Shown here: one piece after another, positions 1-7,951 of the stretch | Layout of the letters: the number at the start of each line of letters is the position of its first letter | How positions within the stretch are numbered: position 1 is the stretch's first letter | NCBI GenBank assembly: GCA_028708055.1 | Contig: JAQVZT010000038.1 | Coordinates: forward strand, 1-13,639 | From: Methanothrix sp. | GTDB taxonomy: Archaea; Halobacteriota; Methanosarcinia; Methanotrichales; Methanotrichaceae | Reading direction: 5' to 3' | DNA: 13,639 nucleotides | The notes under the pieces: generated by a model | The model's input: only the letters and a program-made list of their open reading frames with translations | Database searches by the model: none | What the model was told of the DNA's origin: nothing | Made by a program: the position numbers and the translations under genes

Positions 1-277
1 ATATCCTGATGGTGCAGTCGGGCGGGCCGCCACCGTTGCTGCATCCGGCGCAGACTGCGTATTTTTCCAGCCAGTCCAGGCCCCTGTCCACGGCAGCCCA
101 GTCAATGGCCTCTCCCCCAGGCACAAAGGGAGACCACATGGCAATCTTGTAGTCGGCGATGTTCTTTCTGGTTCGGCTCGCGCTCTCAGCAACGGCCCCA
201 TTTCCCAGGGGGCATGAAACGCAGATGATGCCGCAAGGCCCGGCCTGATCCTTGATTCTTTCTTGGGCTTCGCTCAT
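1..277 (-). CDS. DUF3795-like cysteine-rich protein, C-terminus cut by window edge
   Basis: I translated this by hand; 92 codons are present from an ATG at 277 and the frame is still open at base 1. The N-terminus has C15-x3-C19-x2-C22 (PCGIICVSCPLGNG), followed by C76-x2-C79 and C88 in a Gly/Pro-rich stretch (CAGCSNGGGPPDC). This paired cysteine layout resembles DUF3795-type small zinc- or metal-binding proteins common in methanogens and anaerobic bacteria, whose function is unknown. A TATA element at 302-309 on the minus strand puts the transcription start within a few bases of the ATG, so the mRNA is probably leaderless. The metal-binding role is inferred from the cysteines alone; the family call is moderate because the C-terminus is missing. 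Confidence 0.7.
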   Translation of the reverse strand, partial: MSEAQERIKDQAGPCGIICVSCPLGNGAVAESASRTRKNIADYKIAMWSPFVPGGEAIDWAAVDRGLDWLEKYAVCAGCSNGGGPPDCTIRI

Positions 278-801
278 AGTAGTGTTATATCCAATTCGAA
301 ATATTTATACTATTCTTTCCTGATGTTCGGGACGCGGCTGATGGAGGGTCGGGGCGCGTATATCGCGATACTGTGAGTGCGGGGATGCGGCTTTACATTT
401 TCAGATGTGCCATCAGCGACTTTGGGGCCTGCCCGCCTGCGAGCGCGCGGGAGAGAACGGACGGCAGATTCAGCATCCTGCAGCGTCATGCATGGCTGAA
501 GCCATGAGACTGAATTTCAATATGATTAAAAACTATTTTCATGTAGGCGATGGCTATTTCCCGGATCGTATCCTTCTTAAATAATGATGTTAGCCAGATT
601 TAATTAAATTTAAATATTTAAAAATGCTATCATTATTTAAGAGCCTCCGGGATTTCTCGATTGGTGCAGATTGGAGGGATTTTGAAGGCTCTCCCATACA
701 TTCTTTTGGTTCTGGAGTTTGCCTCTGGCATTTTCGGATATGCGAGTCTCCGCTCAATATTCGGCTATAACGCCATGAATAATTGCATTATCATTCTCAA
801 T
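278..801. other. Gene-poor spacer at the left edge of the accessory block
   Basis: No convincing gene is present on either strand. The left half is GC-rich and the stretch from about 510 to 640 is strongly AT-rich with many TTTAAA/ATTTAA runs. Structure seen: a perfect 10-base palindrome TATCGCGATA at 361-370, and a hairpin with stem CATGGC (491-496)/GCCATG (501-506) and loop TGAA. Two short reading frames (385-507, and 682-813 with a GGAGG before a TTG) are discussed elsewhere and are not called as genes. No tRNA, integrase or transposase remnant was seen. Confidence 0.5.
302..309 (-). promoter_or_regulatory. TATA box of the DUF3795-like gene
   Basis: The minus strand reads TATAAATA. Its centre is about 28 bases before the ATG at 277, the usual TATA-to-start distance in archaea, which implies a leaderless or nearly leaderless transcript. 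Confidence 0.5.
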
Positions 802-1548
802 CTATTGAACTAGCATGAGCAGTCTTTCAATTCGTTCCCTGGCGTCCTCTTGATTCATCCTGCGATACATATTGATTGCGTCGCCATCTCCAGGGATCTC
901 TCGCAGCATTTCCTCAAGGAATGGATACTGATTGAGCAGCTCACCAAAATACGAAATATCGATATCATTACCACCTGCTGAAGGGTCAAGGAGTGCGAGA
1001 ATATCTGCACGATCCTTGCACAGCTTGCCCCTTTCCCATTCCGCATCGCTCGATTTTCCATTCTGGAACCGAAATGACCTATCCCATGACGCCTTGAGCT
1101 TGAAAACCATAAGCAGAGTCCTCTCTGGCACAATCACGGAAAAACCTGGGAGGATCTCCCGTGCAGTCGTGCGACCATCAAGAAGTGAAAATGGACATTG
1201 CTCATCTCTTCCTTCAAAACAGCAGATATCTTCGCGTGAGCCAAAATCAATCAGTATCTTTCCTTCAGGGACCTTTTTCACAACGGTAGTTGGAGCCATC
1301 GGATCTCTTTGAGGGATAAATCCGCGGTCGTCTCTCAGGTGCTTCATCAGACGCTGACGGGTTTTGTTATTAGTGACAAGATCGATATCAACAGATCCAT
1401 ACCAGGGATTGTAGCAGTAAACCGCCCACCCCCCAACTAGAACTGTGATGGGATTGTCCTTTTCCCGGAATTGTGACCAGCGAAATATCTGGATAAGCTC
1501 CTCACGGGATGCGTTTATTATCGTTCTCGATACGCTATAATTGGCCAT
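802..1548 (-). CDS. AbiEii/MNT-like nucleotidyltransferase, probable toxin
   Basis: A 248-residue protein with the signature of the DNA polymerase beta-like nucleotidyltransferase fold: LVGGWAVY (G39-G40), then SVDIDLV with D54 and D56, and a third acidic strand ILIDF with D101. These three carboxylates normally bind the catalytic metals. The C-terminal part has PERTLLMVFKLKASWDR (about 141-157) and KDRADILALL (178-187), the helical pattern usual in AbiEii-like and related minimal nucleotidyltransferases. The ATG at 1548 has a strong Shine-Dalgarno sequence GGTGGAG four bases upstream and lies inside the end of the preceding gene (14-base overlap), so the pair is translationally coupled. Regulator first, transferase second is the order of type IV AbiE toxin-antitoxin systems. 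Activity as a toxin that modifies tRNA or nucleotides is inferred from family and context; a housekeeping nucleotidyltransferase is less likely. Confidence 0.75.
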   Translation of the reverse strand: MANYSVSRTIINASREELIQIFRWSQFREKDNPITVLVGGWAVYCYNPWYGSVDIDLVTNNKTRQRLMKHLRDDRGFIPQRDPMAPTTVVKKVPEGKILIDFGSREDICCFEGRDEQCPFSLLDGRTTAREILPGFSVIVPERTLLMVFKLKASWDRSFRFQNGKSSDAEWERGKLCKDRADILALLDPSAGGNDIDISYFGELLNQYPFLEEMLREIPGDGDAINMYRRMNQEDARERIERLLMLVQ

Positions 1549-2551
1549 AGATCTCCACCAGTTTTTGCGTCAGATCGCGGCCTGCGTATCCCTGGCCGGC
1601 ACAATCAAGCAGGACCATTGACGGTGAAGCAAGCCAAAGGCCTTCAACTGAGAAGACCCTGCGATCCCTGAACACATCCCGATCTGGTTTATAGATTCGC
1701 ACCGCGACCGCTCCCTGTGTCTGGACATCAAACATTCCGGTAAGCTCTTTGATGTTTCTTGTCTCAAGATACAGGTATACTGAATCATGCCTTGCGCTGT
1801 AGCCAGCGTAAATTTCTCCTGCGGTAAAACTGGTAAATGCACAGGAAATTTGCTGCTCATCGCATACGAGGCAAATTTCTTTTGCCAGCTCAATTGTGCT
1901 TTTGGCAGCAATATGGACCTCCTGGGAAAAGAGCCTCTCGAACGGGCGTTCCCATGCAATTCCATTGATAAGTTTGCTCATATCAATGATCCTCAGACGG
2001 CCTCCTGCGTCCGATGCGATCCCCCTGGAAACAAGAGCTTTTGCGGTTGCATGGCTCCAGCCATACGAGACTCCGGATGCAATGGAAATCTGGCGGATGG
2101 AAGCCTCCCCCAACTTAAGAAGATGTGAGATAACCTGCCAAGATTTGGGAGATGTGAGTTTCGCGGGTATGATGCCGGGATGGTCGTGGCCCTCTTCCGG
2201 GTCAAAATTAGAAGGCAACTTAATGAAAATGATGCCGGTCTTTTCCGCAGCTTTTTTCGCCTCCGGAGTTATCCGCTTTCCCGCCATGATGAATGTGATA
2301 TCGGAAGCGCCAAAGTCGCTATCATTCAAGAGCTGCTTGAGAAAGCCTAGCCGGGAGAGAGAATCGAGGCGCACGACCCGCTTCAGTTCTACTATGTAGG
2401 TTTTAGCTCCATCTTCTATGATCAGGTCAAACTGAATGGGGTAGGAATCATTAAATGTGCTTTCCGGCCTCAGTATAGCGCTATCGCTGAATCCAAGCTG
2501 CGTCCGCAGCAGACGGATAAGCTCCGGGCTGTAGGATGAGGTCGGCGTCAT
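1535..2551 (-). CDS. AbiEi-like regulator with N-terminal PD-(D/E)XK-like domain, probable antitoxin
   Basis: A protein of 338 residues from the ATG at 2551. A GTG at 2563 would add four residues, but the TATA box at 2578-2585 predicts transcription to start near 2554, which favours the ATG and a leaderless mRNA. Three regions are visible. Residues about 1-115 resemble a PD-(D/E)XK nuclease core: D42 in QFDLII, then E55-x-K57 in YIVELKR, then a strand-helix region ending in GIIFIKLP. Residues about 137-191 look like a winged helix (VISHLLKLGEASIRQISIAS followed by a strand pair). Residues about 200-338 resemble the AbiEi C-terminal domain, with YAGYS, VRIY, and a closing SPSMVLLDCAGQGYAGRDLT segment. 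It probably neutralises the overlapping nucleotidyltransferase and represses the shared promoter. The nuclease-like N-terminus is unusual for AbiEi proteins, and whether it cleaves DNA is unknown. The AbiEi assignment is by pattern, not search. Confidence 0.7.
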   Translation of the reverse strand: MTPTSSYSPELIRLLRTQLGFSDSAILRPESTFNDSYPIQFDLIIEDGAKTYIVELKRVVRLDSLSRLGFLKQLLNDSDFGASDITFIMAGKRITPEAKKAAEKTGIIFIKLPSNFDPEEGHDHPGIIPAKLTSPKSWQVISHLLKLGEASIRQISIASGVSYGWSHATAKALVSRGIASDAGGRLRIIDMSKLINGIAWERPFERLFSQEVHIAAKSTIELAKEICLVCDEQQISCAFTSFTAGEIYAGYSARHDSVYLYLETRNIKELTGMFDVQTQGAVAVRIYKPDRDVFRDRRVFSVEGLWLASPSMVLLDCAGQGYAGRDLTQKLVEIYGQL

Positions 2552-2568
2552 GTATGATATCACTATTT

Positions 2569-2594
2569 ACTGATAGGTTTATAAAGGTATCAGT
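2569..2594 (-). promoter_or_regulatory. Promoter of the AbiE-like operon inside an inverted-repeat operator
   Basis: The 7-base arms ACTGATA (2569-2575) and TATCAGT (2588-2594) are exact inverted copies and flank the self-complementary TATA box TTTATAAA (2578-2585) symmetrically. Further related half-sites lie nearby: ATATCAC at 2557-2563, GTGATAT at 2593-2599 and a second TGATAGG at 2617-2623. A protein bound here would cover the TATA box, as expected for autoregulation by the winged-helix antitoxin. Confidence 0.6.
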
Positions 2595-2665
2595 GATATG
2601 CAGTATTAAATTTCTGTGATAGGAAAATAATAGTACCAGTTATATATCTATTAGTATTCACCATT

Positions 2666-2680
2666 TAGATTTAAAAATGC
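2666..2680 (-). terminator. Possible T-rich terminator after the STAND gene
   Basis: Shortly after the TAA at 2685-2687 the minus strand reads GCATTTTTAAAT, a T-run of the kind archaeal RNA polymerase can stop at without a hairpin. It would separate the STAND transcript from the AbiE-like promoter. Confidence 0.35.
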
Positions 2681-2684
2681 AATA

Positions 2685-5600
2685 TTAACCAAATTTGGCC
2701 CGCTGTGCAATCTCTATTATTTTTTCCGGAGGCAATGGTGTCCACATCTTTCGACGAGTTATAGTTTTGGCCTCATATAGTACCCATTTTAGCGAGCCCA
2801 AATCAGGCAATTCTTCCGAAATTCGTTTTATTTCTTCGCATGCTTCTATATTTCCAGCCAACTTTAGTTGGTTTAATACAGAATCTCTAAAATCGCCAAT
2901 GCTATCCCTGATACTGGGTGTAAAGACTCCTTCATGAATAATATCTTCATTATGTGGATATTGGCAGGCAAGCCATATGTATAGGTCCGCTAATTGGCTT
3001 TCATTCAGCTTTAATCCATTTCTCTCTACGTCATGGCGATTTTGCGATACATATGCAATAACGTTTTTGCCAAATTCAGGATCTCTTTGGATAGCAGACC
3101 ATAGAATAGACCAGTCCGAATCATTTGCATGGATCATAAGAGCACTAGCAGCAATGACTGCCTTGGATTGCCCATCACCGATCAAGATCTCTTTTGAAGA
3201 TATAAGCGATTCTGCAAATTCCTTGGCATTCACGGCCTTATGGTCGAGGAGACTGTTAAGCAAGGTACCCATGCATGCGGATTTCAATTCCGTTTCTCTT
3301 GCCTTTTTAAGCAGGCTCTCAGCTAAATGTTCATCCCAACAGCAATCAATTTCTCTAATCACAAAAATATTGCCGTATTCTTTATTCTCTCTATCTATTA
3401 GAAGCATCAAAGTCTCAATAATTTCCTCAGGAGCATTTTCATATGCAATTTTAACTAGACTTCTATGATCAATTTTATCTCCAACGTCAAATAATGGATA
3501 GGAAAGGATAGTAGGGGCCCACTTTATCCATACATTTATCGGAAGAATGGCGATATCACTTGGCACTTCTCTTTGCAGCAGTCTCAATGCTCTATACCCT
3601 GCAAATGCAGGTCGATGGAAAACATTTTGGCCTATCCATATTTGCGTCTCTGGATCACTCTCAAACAAGTATTTCTTGGCAGCTTTTATGATTCTCTCTT
3701 TAGTTTCAGTATTAGCAGATTTCCATCCGGGGAGTGCAGTAAGATCCGATTCAAATTCGTTTCCATAATGAACACTATCTGGCTCAAGAGATAGTTCCAT
3801 ATTTAAGCGCCACCAAGCATTAGGGTCTCCAGATTCAAATTTATCTAATAGTAATGCAACTCGTTCAGATGGCGATGGGTCTAAAGTGTTCTCTTTATCC
3901 TTTTTATCTACATATTCCTGTTCTCTTTGATATCTTTCTCTTAATTTATCTGCTTCATGAGATTTAATTTCTATTCCTCGTGTGTTCTCTTTAAATTCCT
4001 CCCTAAATTCTATATTTTCTTTGCAGGCTAAGAGAATTGATTCCACCTGTTTGGCATCGTTTATATCAAAGATGTACTTGATCAACCTGGCCCAATAACT
4101 CTTAATTACAGTGCACTCAAATGATTTAACATGCTCGATGATCCAATAAAAATCTTGTTTTAAAATTAGTGCTGGATTTGAATGAACCAAGTAGCCAAGT
4201 GAATCAATATCCGAAATTAATGGCAACATCGTTTCAATCACTATTCGACGCTTTTCATCATTACTGCTAAATGCATTTCCAAGCTCTGAATCCCTTCCTT
4301 GGGCCGAGAGGAATCTATCTTTTAGCCGAGACACAAGGACTTCTGCAAAATCATTGATTACATTAGGATAGTCAAGATTTTCCCACGATTTCAACAATAT
4401 ATCTTCTATCAAGTGATCGAAAGCATTGCCTGGGCGAGAGTTTCTCTTTTGATTCTTAATCCAATTCAATGCAATCGAAAGATCCGATAATTTGAGATTT
4501 TTAGTAATCTCATGCGATATAAAAATATGATAAGCACCAATGCTAAGTGTCTTAGGAGGCGTCAATAGCGCAAACAAATCTTCCGCGGTGATAATATTAG
4601 GCCACAATGCTTTAAGTCCGTATCCCTTCAATTCATAGTCGGGATCTTCGCCAGCGTCTCCATAAGCCAATGGCTTAAGCTTAGATTTAGCCCTGTCATC
4701 TCCAATTATGCATACTGAATTAGCGGCCCTAGTCCGAATTGGCAGGGATTGAGACGGGTCCAAAGCAATGATCGCTAGATCATCTTGAAGCTGATGCTGA
4801 TTGCAGGCTTCAGCTATTGATATTGCAACTCGTCTAACTATATCATTTTTGGTCTTATCACAAATATATGGCTTAAGCTGGATTGTTAGCTTTGGATGAT
4901 TGAGTTTTCTATGCATTCTGTAAATGCCCCAATCAAAATCTAGTAGCTTCTCTTCATCATATTGCTTCAGTAGTGTCTCGGTAAGTACTGCTTTATCCTC
5001 TGCATTGACATTGTCCAGATCGCTTCTAAGAAGAATCTCAGGATCTAATTCTAAAATCCGTTTGAATACATCATTTCTCATACCAGCAATCCAAGAAGCA
5101 ACTCTGCAAAGTTGAGGTATGAGTCTATTTTCCGAATCCGCCCGAGAGATGAAAAGTTCCATTATTTGTTCTATATTCATTTTACTTTGAGCAATAAATA
5201 CGGCCGCCAGAAATTCGCAATAAGTTTGATGGGACCAAATTATTAGATTCCCATCTCGATATGAAAATAGGCTCGTGCATAATGTCTCTCTAATCGCTGC
5301 CATATCTACATAGAATCTATCTCTGCAATCCTTTTCAAATCCGCCATGCAATTTTTCCATTGCAATAGAATCCTCAGAAATGTCGCCGTTATTTAAACCA
5401 GTAAAAATGCTATAGCGGTTAGAAAACACAGAAACGGCAGCAATGCGAGCTGCAACAGCTATGAGCTTTTGCGCCGAAAATATGCTAATAAATCCAGTAT
5501 CTCTACGTCTTTGATTCGTCTCTTCGCAGAGCAATCTGCATCCCTCAGCATACAAATCATATTGAGGGCCTGTCAATGACTTCTTGTTAGAGAAAATGTT

Positions 5601-7340
5601 AAGAAGAAATTTGAGCGTGATAGGTTTAACTGCAAGTGGTATTGCATCCATTCTATCAATTTCACTCAATAACTTTTCAGCATCCAGGCCCTTGGCCTTT
5701 GTCGTTTCAATAACATCCACTTCCCGAAGAGGAGACAATTCATAGATTCCTACAGCTTCATTTCCCCAAAGATTCCTTAGATCGTTTTCTAAACTCATTG
5801 GCCAATTACTTGCGCGACAGGCAATTCGAAGGTAAAGACGCTCAATCGGACATTTTCGGACCTTGATTTCCTCGATTAAACCGCTCGCTATCGTTCTTAC
5901 AGGACATTCGTCGAGGCTATCTAGGAAAACATGTAACAAGAAGCTATCATTTTTCCAGGATTTAAATTTTTCACTTTCGAATAATCTAGTGTACAACAAT
6001 TCTTCGCTTTGGTATGTCCCCAGATCAAACCAAAAAGCTTGATCCCTTTTCCCATTGGACAAAATTAAACGTTCTGTAGCTTCTTTTGCTTCAATCATTG
6101 CTTGAGACTTACCTATTCCTGGCTCGCCTAATAGTACTATGCATTGGTTCTCATATATTTTTTCAAATGAGATCACATTAGGACTATATATATGACCCCA
6201 CTTTGAATCAGGATCATAAAGGAATCCACTGATAGATGGCTTAGACTGGCCAGGCATGTTGCACCAGAATCTCTTCCGACTACTATCTTTAGGACGATCT
6301 TTGTGAACAAAAGCATCGAAAGAATTGGAGCAACATTTGGTTTCCAAACTAATATCTCTTGGAATTGCACAAAGATCCTCTGAAGTCAAAGGATGTGCAT
6401 ATTCGTCCTTAATTATTCCATATTCGGACGAATACGTTATTCTATACCCATATCTATTTAATATTTCAAATAAAATTTGATTCTTCTTCAGAAAGCGGTC
6501 TATAAATCCCACTTGTATCCTTTGTCCATATAAGTTCGCGTCTTCTGGAGTCAAAGACACTGTTATTCTCACTTGTCCATCTTTGGGATTTATAGCAACT
6601 TTTGTATGGTCATGCAATATATTAAATGACTTGTTCTTGGGGAGATATCTAAATAAATTTAGATCCTCCGGAGATGCTCGGCGATGATCTAGGTCTAATT
6701 CATCCCCTAAGCGAAGAATTGCAGCAATCAGACGTTTGCGATCTTCTCCAATCATAATAGAATTGAAATCTGGAGGGCATTCGAGGATATTGAGTGTGCT
6801 ATGGAATTTGCATATATCTATAATATAATTTATATATTTATTATCGATTGATTGTATGGCTCTATTGATCTCTCCCTCTAGCATGGAGTTGTCTTTATTA
6901 AGGTGCGCACATTTAATCCATGCCGCGGTTATCAAATGATGATTTTTGCGAATGGCATCAGATTCATCTTCCGAATAGCCACTTGCCCTAGTTGAAGAAA
7001 ATGGTCCTAGATCTTTGGCACCCAGTTCTTTAGCTTCTGTCAATATACATGGATATTTAACTATATCGCATTGCATTCCTATATCATGCAAATAGATGCT
7101 GACGATGAGGATAAACTTCTCGATTTCCGTTAGCGGACTATTCCTATTTAATTCTAATATGCATTCGATATATTCAGCTATTCTATTGCTATGTTCTAGG
7201 CCATGATCTGTAAAATCTTTGATAATTTGTGTCTTTGAGCCCCAAAGTTGTTCCACAGCATAGCAAATTCTATCGATATCAAGCTTTAATTTCGAATCTT
7301 TAATGCATCCTTTAAGGCTTTCAAGTCCATTTCGCTCCAC
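2685..7340 (-). CDS. Giant STAND ATPase: HD domain + NACHT + helical repeats, probable antiphage NLR-like protein
   Basis: A protein of 1551 residues counted from the GTG at 7340, which has AGGTG six bases upstream. A TTG at 7364 would add eight residues and has no such site. Residues about 35-300 form an HD metal-dependent domain: DHGLEH (H46, H50), YLHDIG (H85-D86), NHH (134-135), ICKFH (H180) and LRLGDELDLDHRR (D213). A NACHT-type ATPase follows: Walker A GEPGIGKS at 405-412, Walker B VFLDSLDE with D474, D477, E478, an arginine motif ACRASNWP near 509, and WSHQTYCEFLAA at 702-713, typical of the end of NACHT modules. The rest, about 720-1551, is helical, HEAT-like, with AWWRLN, a PGW and a closing RRKMWTPLPPEK segment. 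In STAND proteins the C-terminus senses a trigger, the ATPase oligomerises and the N-terminus acts as effector; here the effector would be an HD phosphohydrolase or nuclease. This role is inferred. The gene is AT-rich compared with its core neighbours, suggesting transfer. Confidence 0.85.
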   Translation of the reverse strand: MERNGLESLKGCIKDSKLKLDIDRICYAVEQLWGSKTQIIKDFTDHGLEHSNRIAEYIECILELNRNSPLTEIEKFILIVSIYLHDIGMQCDIVKYPCILTEAKELGAKDLGPFSSTRASGYSEDESDAIRKNHHLITAAWIKCAHLNKDNSMLEGEINRAIQSIDNKYINYIIDICKFHSTLNILECPPDFNSIMIGEDRKRLIAAILRLGDELDLDHRRASPEDLNLFRYLPKNKSFNILHDHTKVAINPKDGQVRITVSLTPEDANLYGQRIQVGFIDRFLKKNQILFEILNRYGYRITYSSEYGIIKDEYAHPLTSEDLCAIPRDISLETKCCSNSFDAFVHKDRPKDSSRKRFWCNMPGQSKPSISGFLYDPDSKWGHIYSPNVISFEKIYENQCIVLLGEPGIGKSQAMIEAKEATERLILSNGKRDQAFWFDLGTYQSEELLYTRLFESEKFKSWKNDSFLLHVFLDSLDECPVRTIASGLIEEIKVRKCPIERLYLRIACRASNWPMSLENDLRNLWGNEAVGIYELSPLREVDVIETTKAKGLDAEKLLSEIDRMDAIPLAVKPITLKFLLNIFSNKKSLTGPQYDLYAEGCRLLCEETNQRRRDTGFISIFSAQKLIAVAARIAAVSVFSNRYSIFTGLNNGDISEDSIAMEKLHGGFEKDCRDRFYVDMAAIRETLCTSLFSYRDGNLIIWSHQTYCEFLAAVFIAQSKMNIEQIMELFISRADSENRLIPQLCRVASWIAGMRNDVFKRILELDPEILLRSDLDNVNAEDKAVLTETLLKQYDEEKLLDFDWGIYRMHRKLNHPKLTIQLKPYICDKTKNDIVRRVAISIAEACNQHQLQDDLAIIALDPSQSLPIRTRAANSVCIIGDDRAKSKLKPLAYGDAGEDPDYELKGYGLKALWPNIITAEDLFALLTPPKTLSIGAYHIFISHEITKNLKLSDLSIALNWIKNQKRNSRPGNAFDHLIEDILLKSWENLDYPNVINDFAEVLVSRLKDRFLSAQGRDSELGNAFSSNDEKRRIVIETMLPLISDIDSLGYLVHSNPALILKQDFYWIIEHVKSFECTVIKSYWARLIKYIFDINDAKQVESILLACKENIEFREEFKENTRGIEIKSHEADKLRERYQREQEYVDKKDKENTLDPSPSERVALLLDKFESGDPNAWWRLNMELSLEPDSVHYGNEFESDLTALPGWKSANTETKERIIKAAKKYLFESDPETQIWIGQNVFHRPAFAGYRALRLLQREVPSDIAILPINVWIKWAPTILSYPLFDVGDKIDHRSLVKIAYENAPEEIIETLMLLIDRENKEYGNIFVIREIDCCWDEHLAESLLKKARETELKSACMGTLLNSLLDHKAVNAKEFAESLISSKEILIGDGQSKAVIAASALMIHANDSDWSILWSAIQRDPEFGKNVIAYVSQNRHDVERNGLKLNESQLADLYIWLACQYPHNEDIIHEGVFTPSIRDSIGDFRDSVLNQLKLAGNIEACEEIKRISEELPDLGSLKWVLYEAKTITRRKMWTPLPPEKIIEIAQRAKFG

Positions 7341-7402
7341 AACTAGCACCTGATGAATGATCAAACAGACTATTACTAAATAGACTTTATGGCAGAATAA
7401 TC

Positions 7403-7413
7403 AATATATTTAA
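7403..7413 (-). promoter_or_regulatory. Probable TATA box of the STAND gene
   Basis: The minus strand reads TTAAATATATT. Transcription would start near 7381, giving a leader of about 40 bases to the GTG at 7340, long enough to contain its AGGTG site. A perfect palindrome CTCTGCAGAG at 7422-7431 sits just upstream and could be a regulator site. Confidence 0.45.
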
Positions 7414-7512
7414 CAACTTACCTCTGCAGAGATCATGAGTGCTTGTAACTATAGAAAATTCTGAAATCATTAATATGCCACAAAATAATTCAATAAATGT
7501 CTCGGCCTACGA

Positions 7513-7923
7513 TTATGTCATTCCTGAAAACAGATAGAACCTCGCCTGCCCTCTGTTCACCAGCCTTCTGCAAAAGCCCGGCAGCTCTGCCACCTCGTCC
7601 ATCAGCGGCCTGACCAGGACATCCGCGCCAATCAGCGAAGCCAGCTGCCCCATCGCCAGCTGCATCTCCAGAGGGGGGCGGATGGAGTAGATCAGACTCG
7701 CCCCCCGATACAGCTCCAACCGGGGCGAGAATATGTCATCTTTTTCCACCCGCAGGTCTCCCAGCAGCCGCTCCTCTTTGTCGGTGAGCACCACATCCAA
7801 TCCGCGCGCTAGCAGGCCCAGGGCCACCTCCGGTACATAGCCTGCACCCACCTCGACCACCAGGCCCGAATAATTCTCGGCGATGAACTGCGCCAGATCA
7901 TCTGCGCCAGTAAGTAGTGACAT
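7513..7923 (-). CDS. UPF0146 family protein, Rossmann methyltransferase-like
   Basis: A protein of 136 residues from the ATG at 7923; a TTG two codons upstream is an alternative, with no clear ribosome site for either. The sequence has a shortened SAM-methyltransferase-like core: LVVEVGAGYVPEVALGL (glycine loop G26-A-G28), an acidic residue ending the second strand in DVVLTDKE (D48), DDIFSPRLELY, then IYSIRPPLEMQ (about 78-88) and LVRPL. This order and the SIRPP motif are typical of archaeal UPF0146 proteins. The family has no established function; methyltransferase activity is only suggested by fold and the protein is shorter than most true methyltransferases. It follows the 74-codon gene by 28 bases and may share its transcript. 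Confidence 0.85.
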   Translation of the reverse strand: MSLLTGADDLAQFIAENYSGLVVEVGAGYVPEVALGLLARGLDVVLTDKEERLLGDLRVEKDDIFSPRLELYRGASLIYSIRPPLEMQLAMGQLASLIGADVLVRPLMDEVAELPGFCRRLVNRGQARFYLFSGMT

Positions 7924-7951
7924 TTTCAAGAGTCCAACAGGAATGAGCGGA

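Noticed and set aside
385..507. 40-codon frame on the + strand in the left spacer
   Set aside because: No clear ribosome site, no recognisable protein pattern, GC-rich stretch where open frames arise by chance.
278..801. Search for a tRNA, integrase or attachment repeat at the edges of the accessory block
   Set aside because: No cloverleaf-like sequence, integrase or long direct repeat shared with 7365-7512 could be found by eye; insertion mechanism remains unknown.
1896..2399. 167-codon frame antisense to the AbiEi-like gene
   Set aside because: No ribosome site or family pattern, and it lies entirely within a better supported gene on the other strand.
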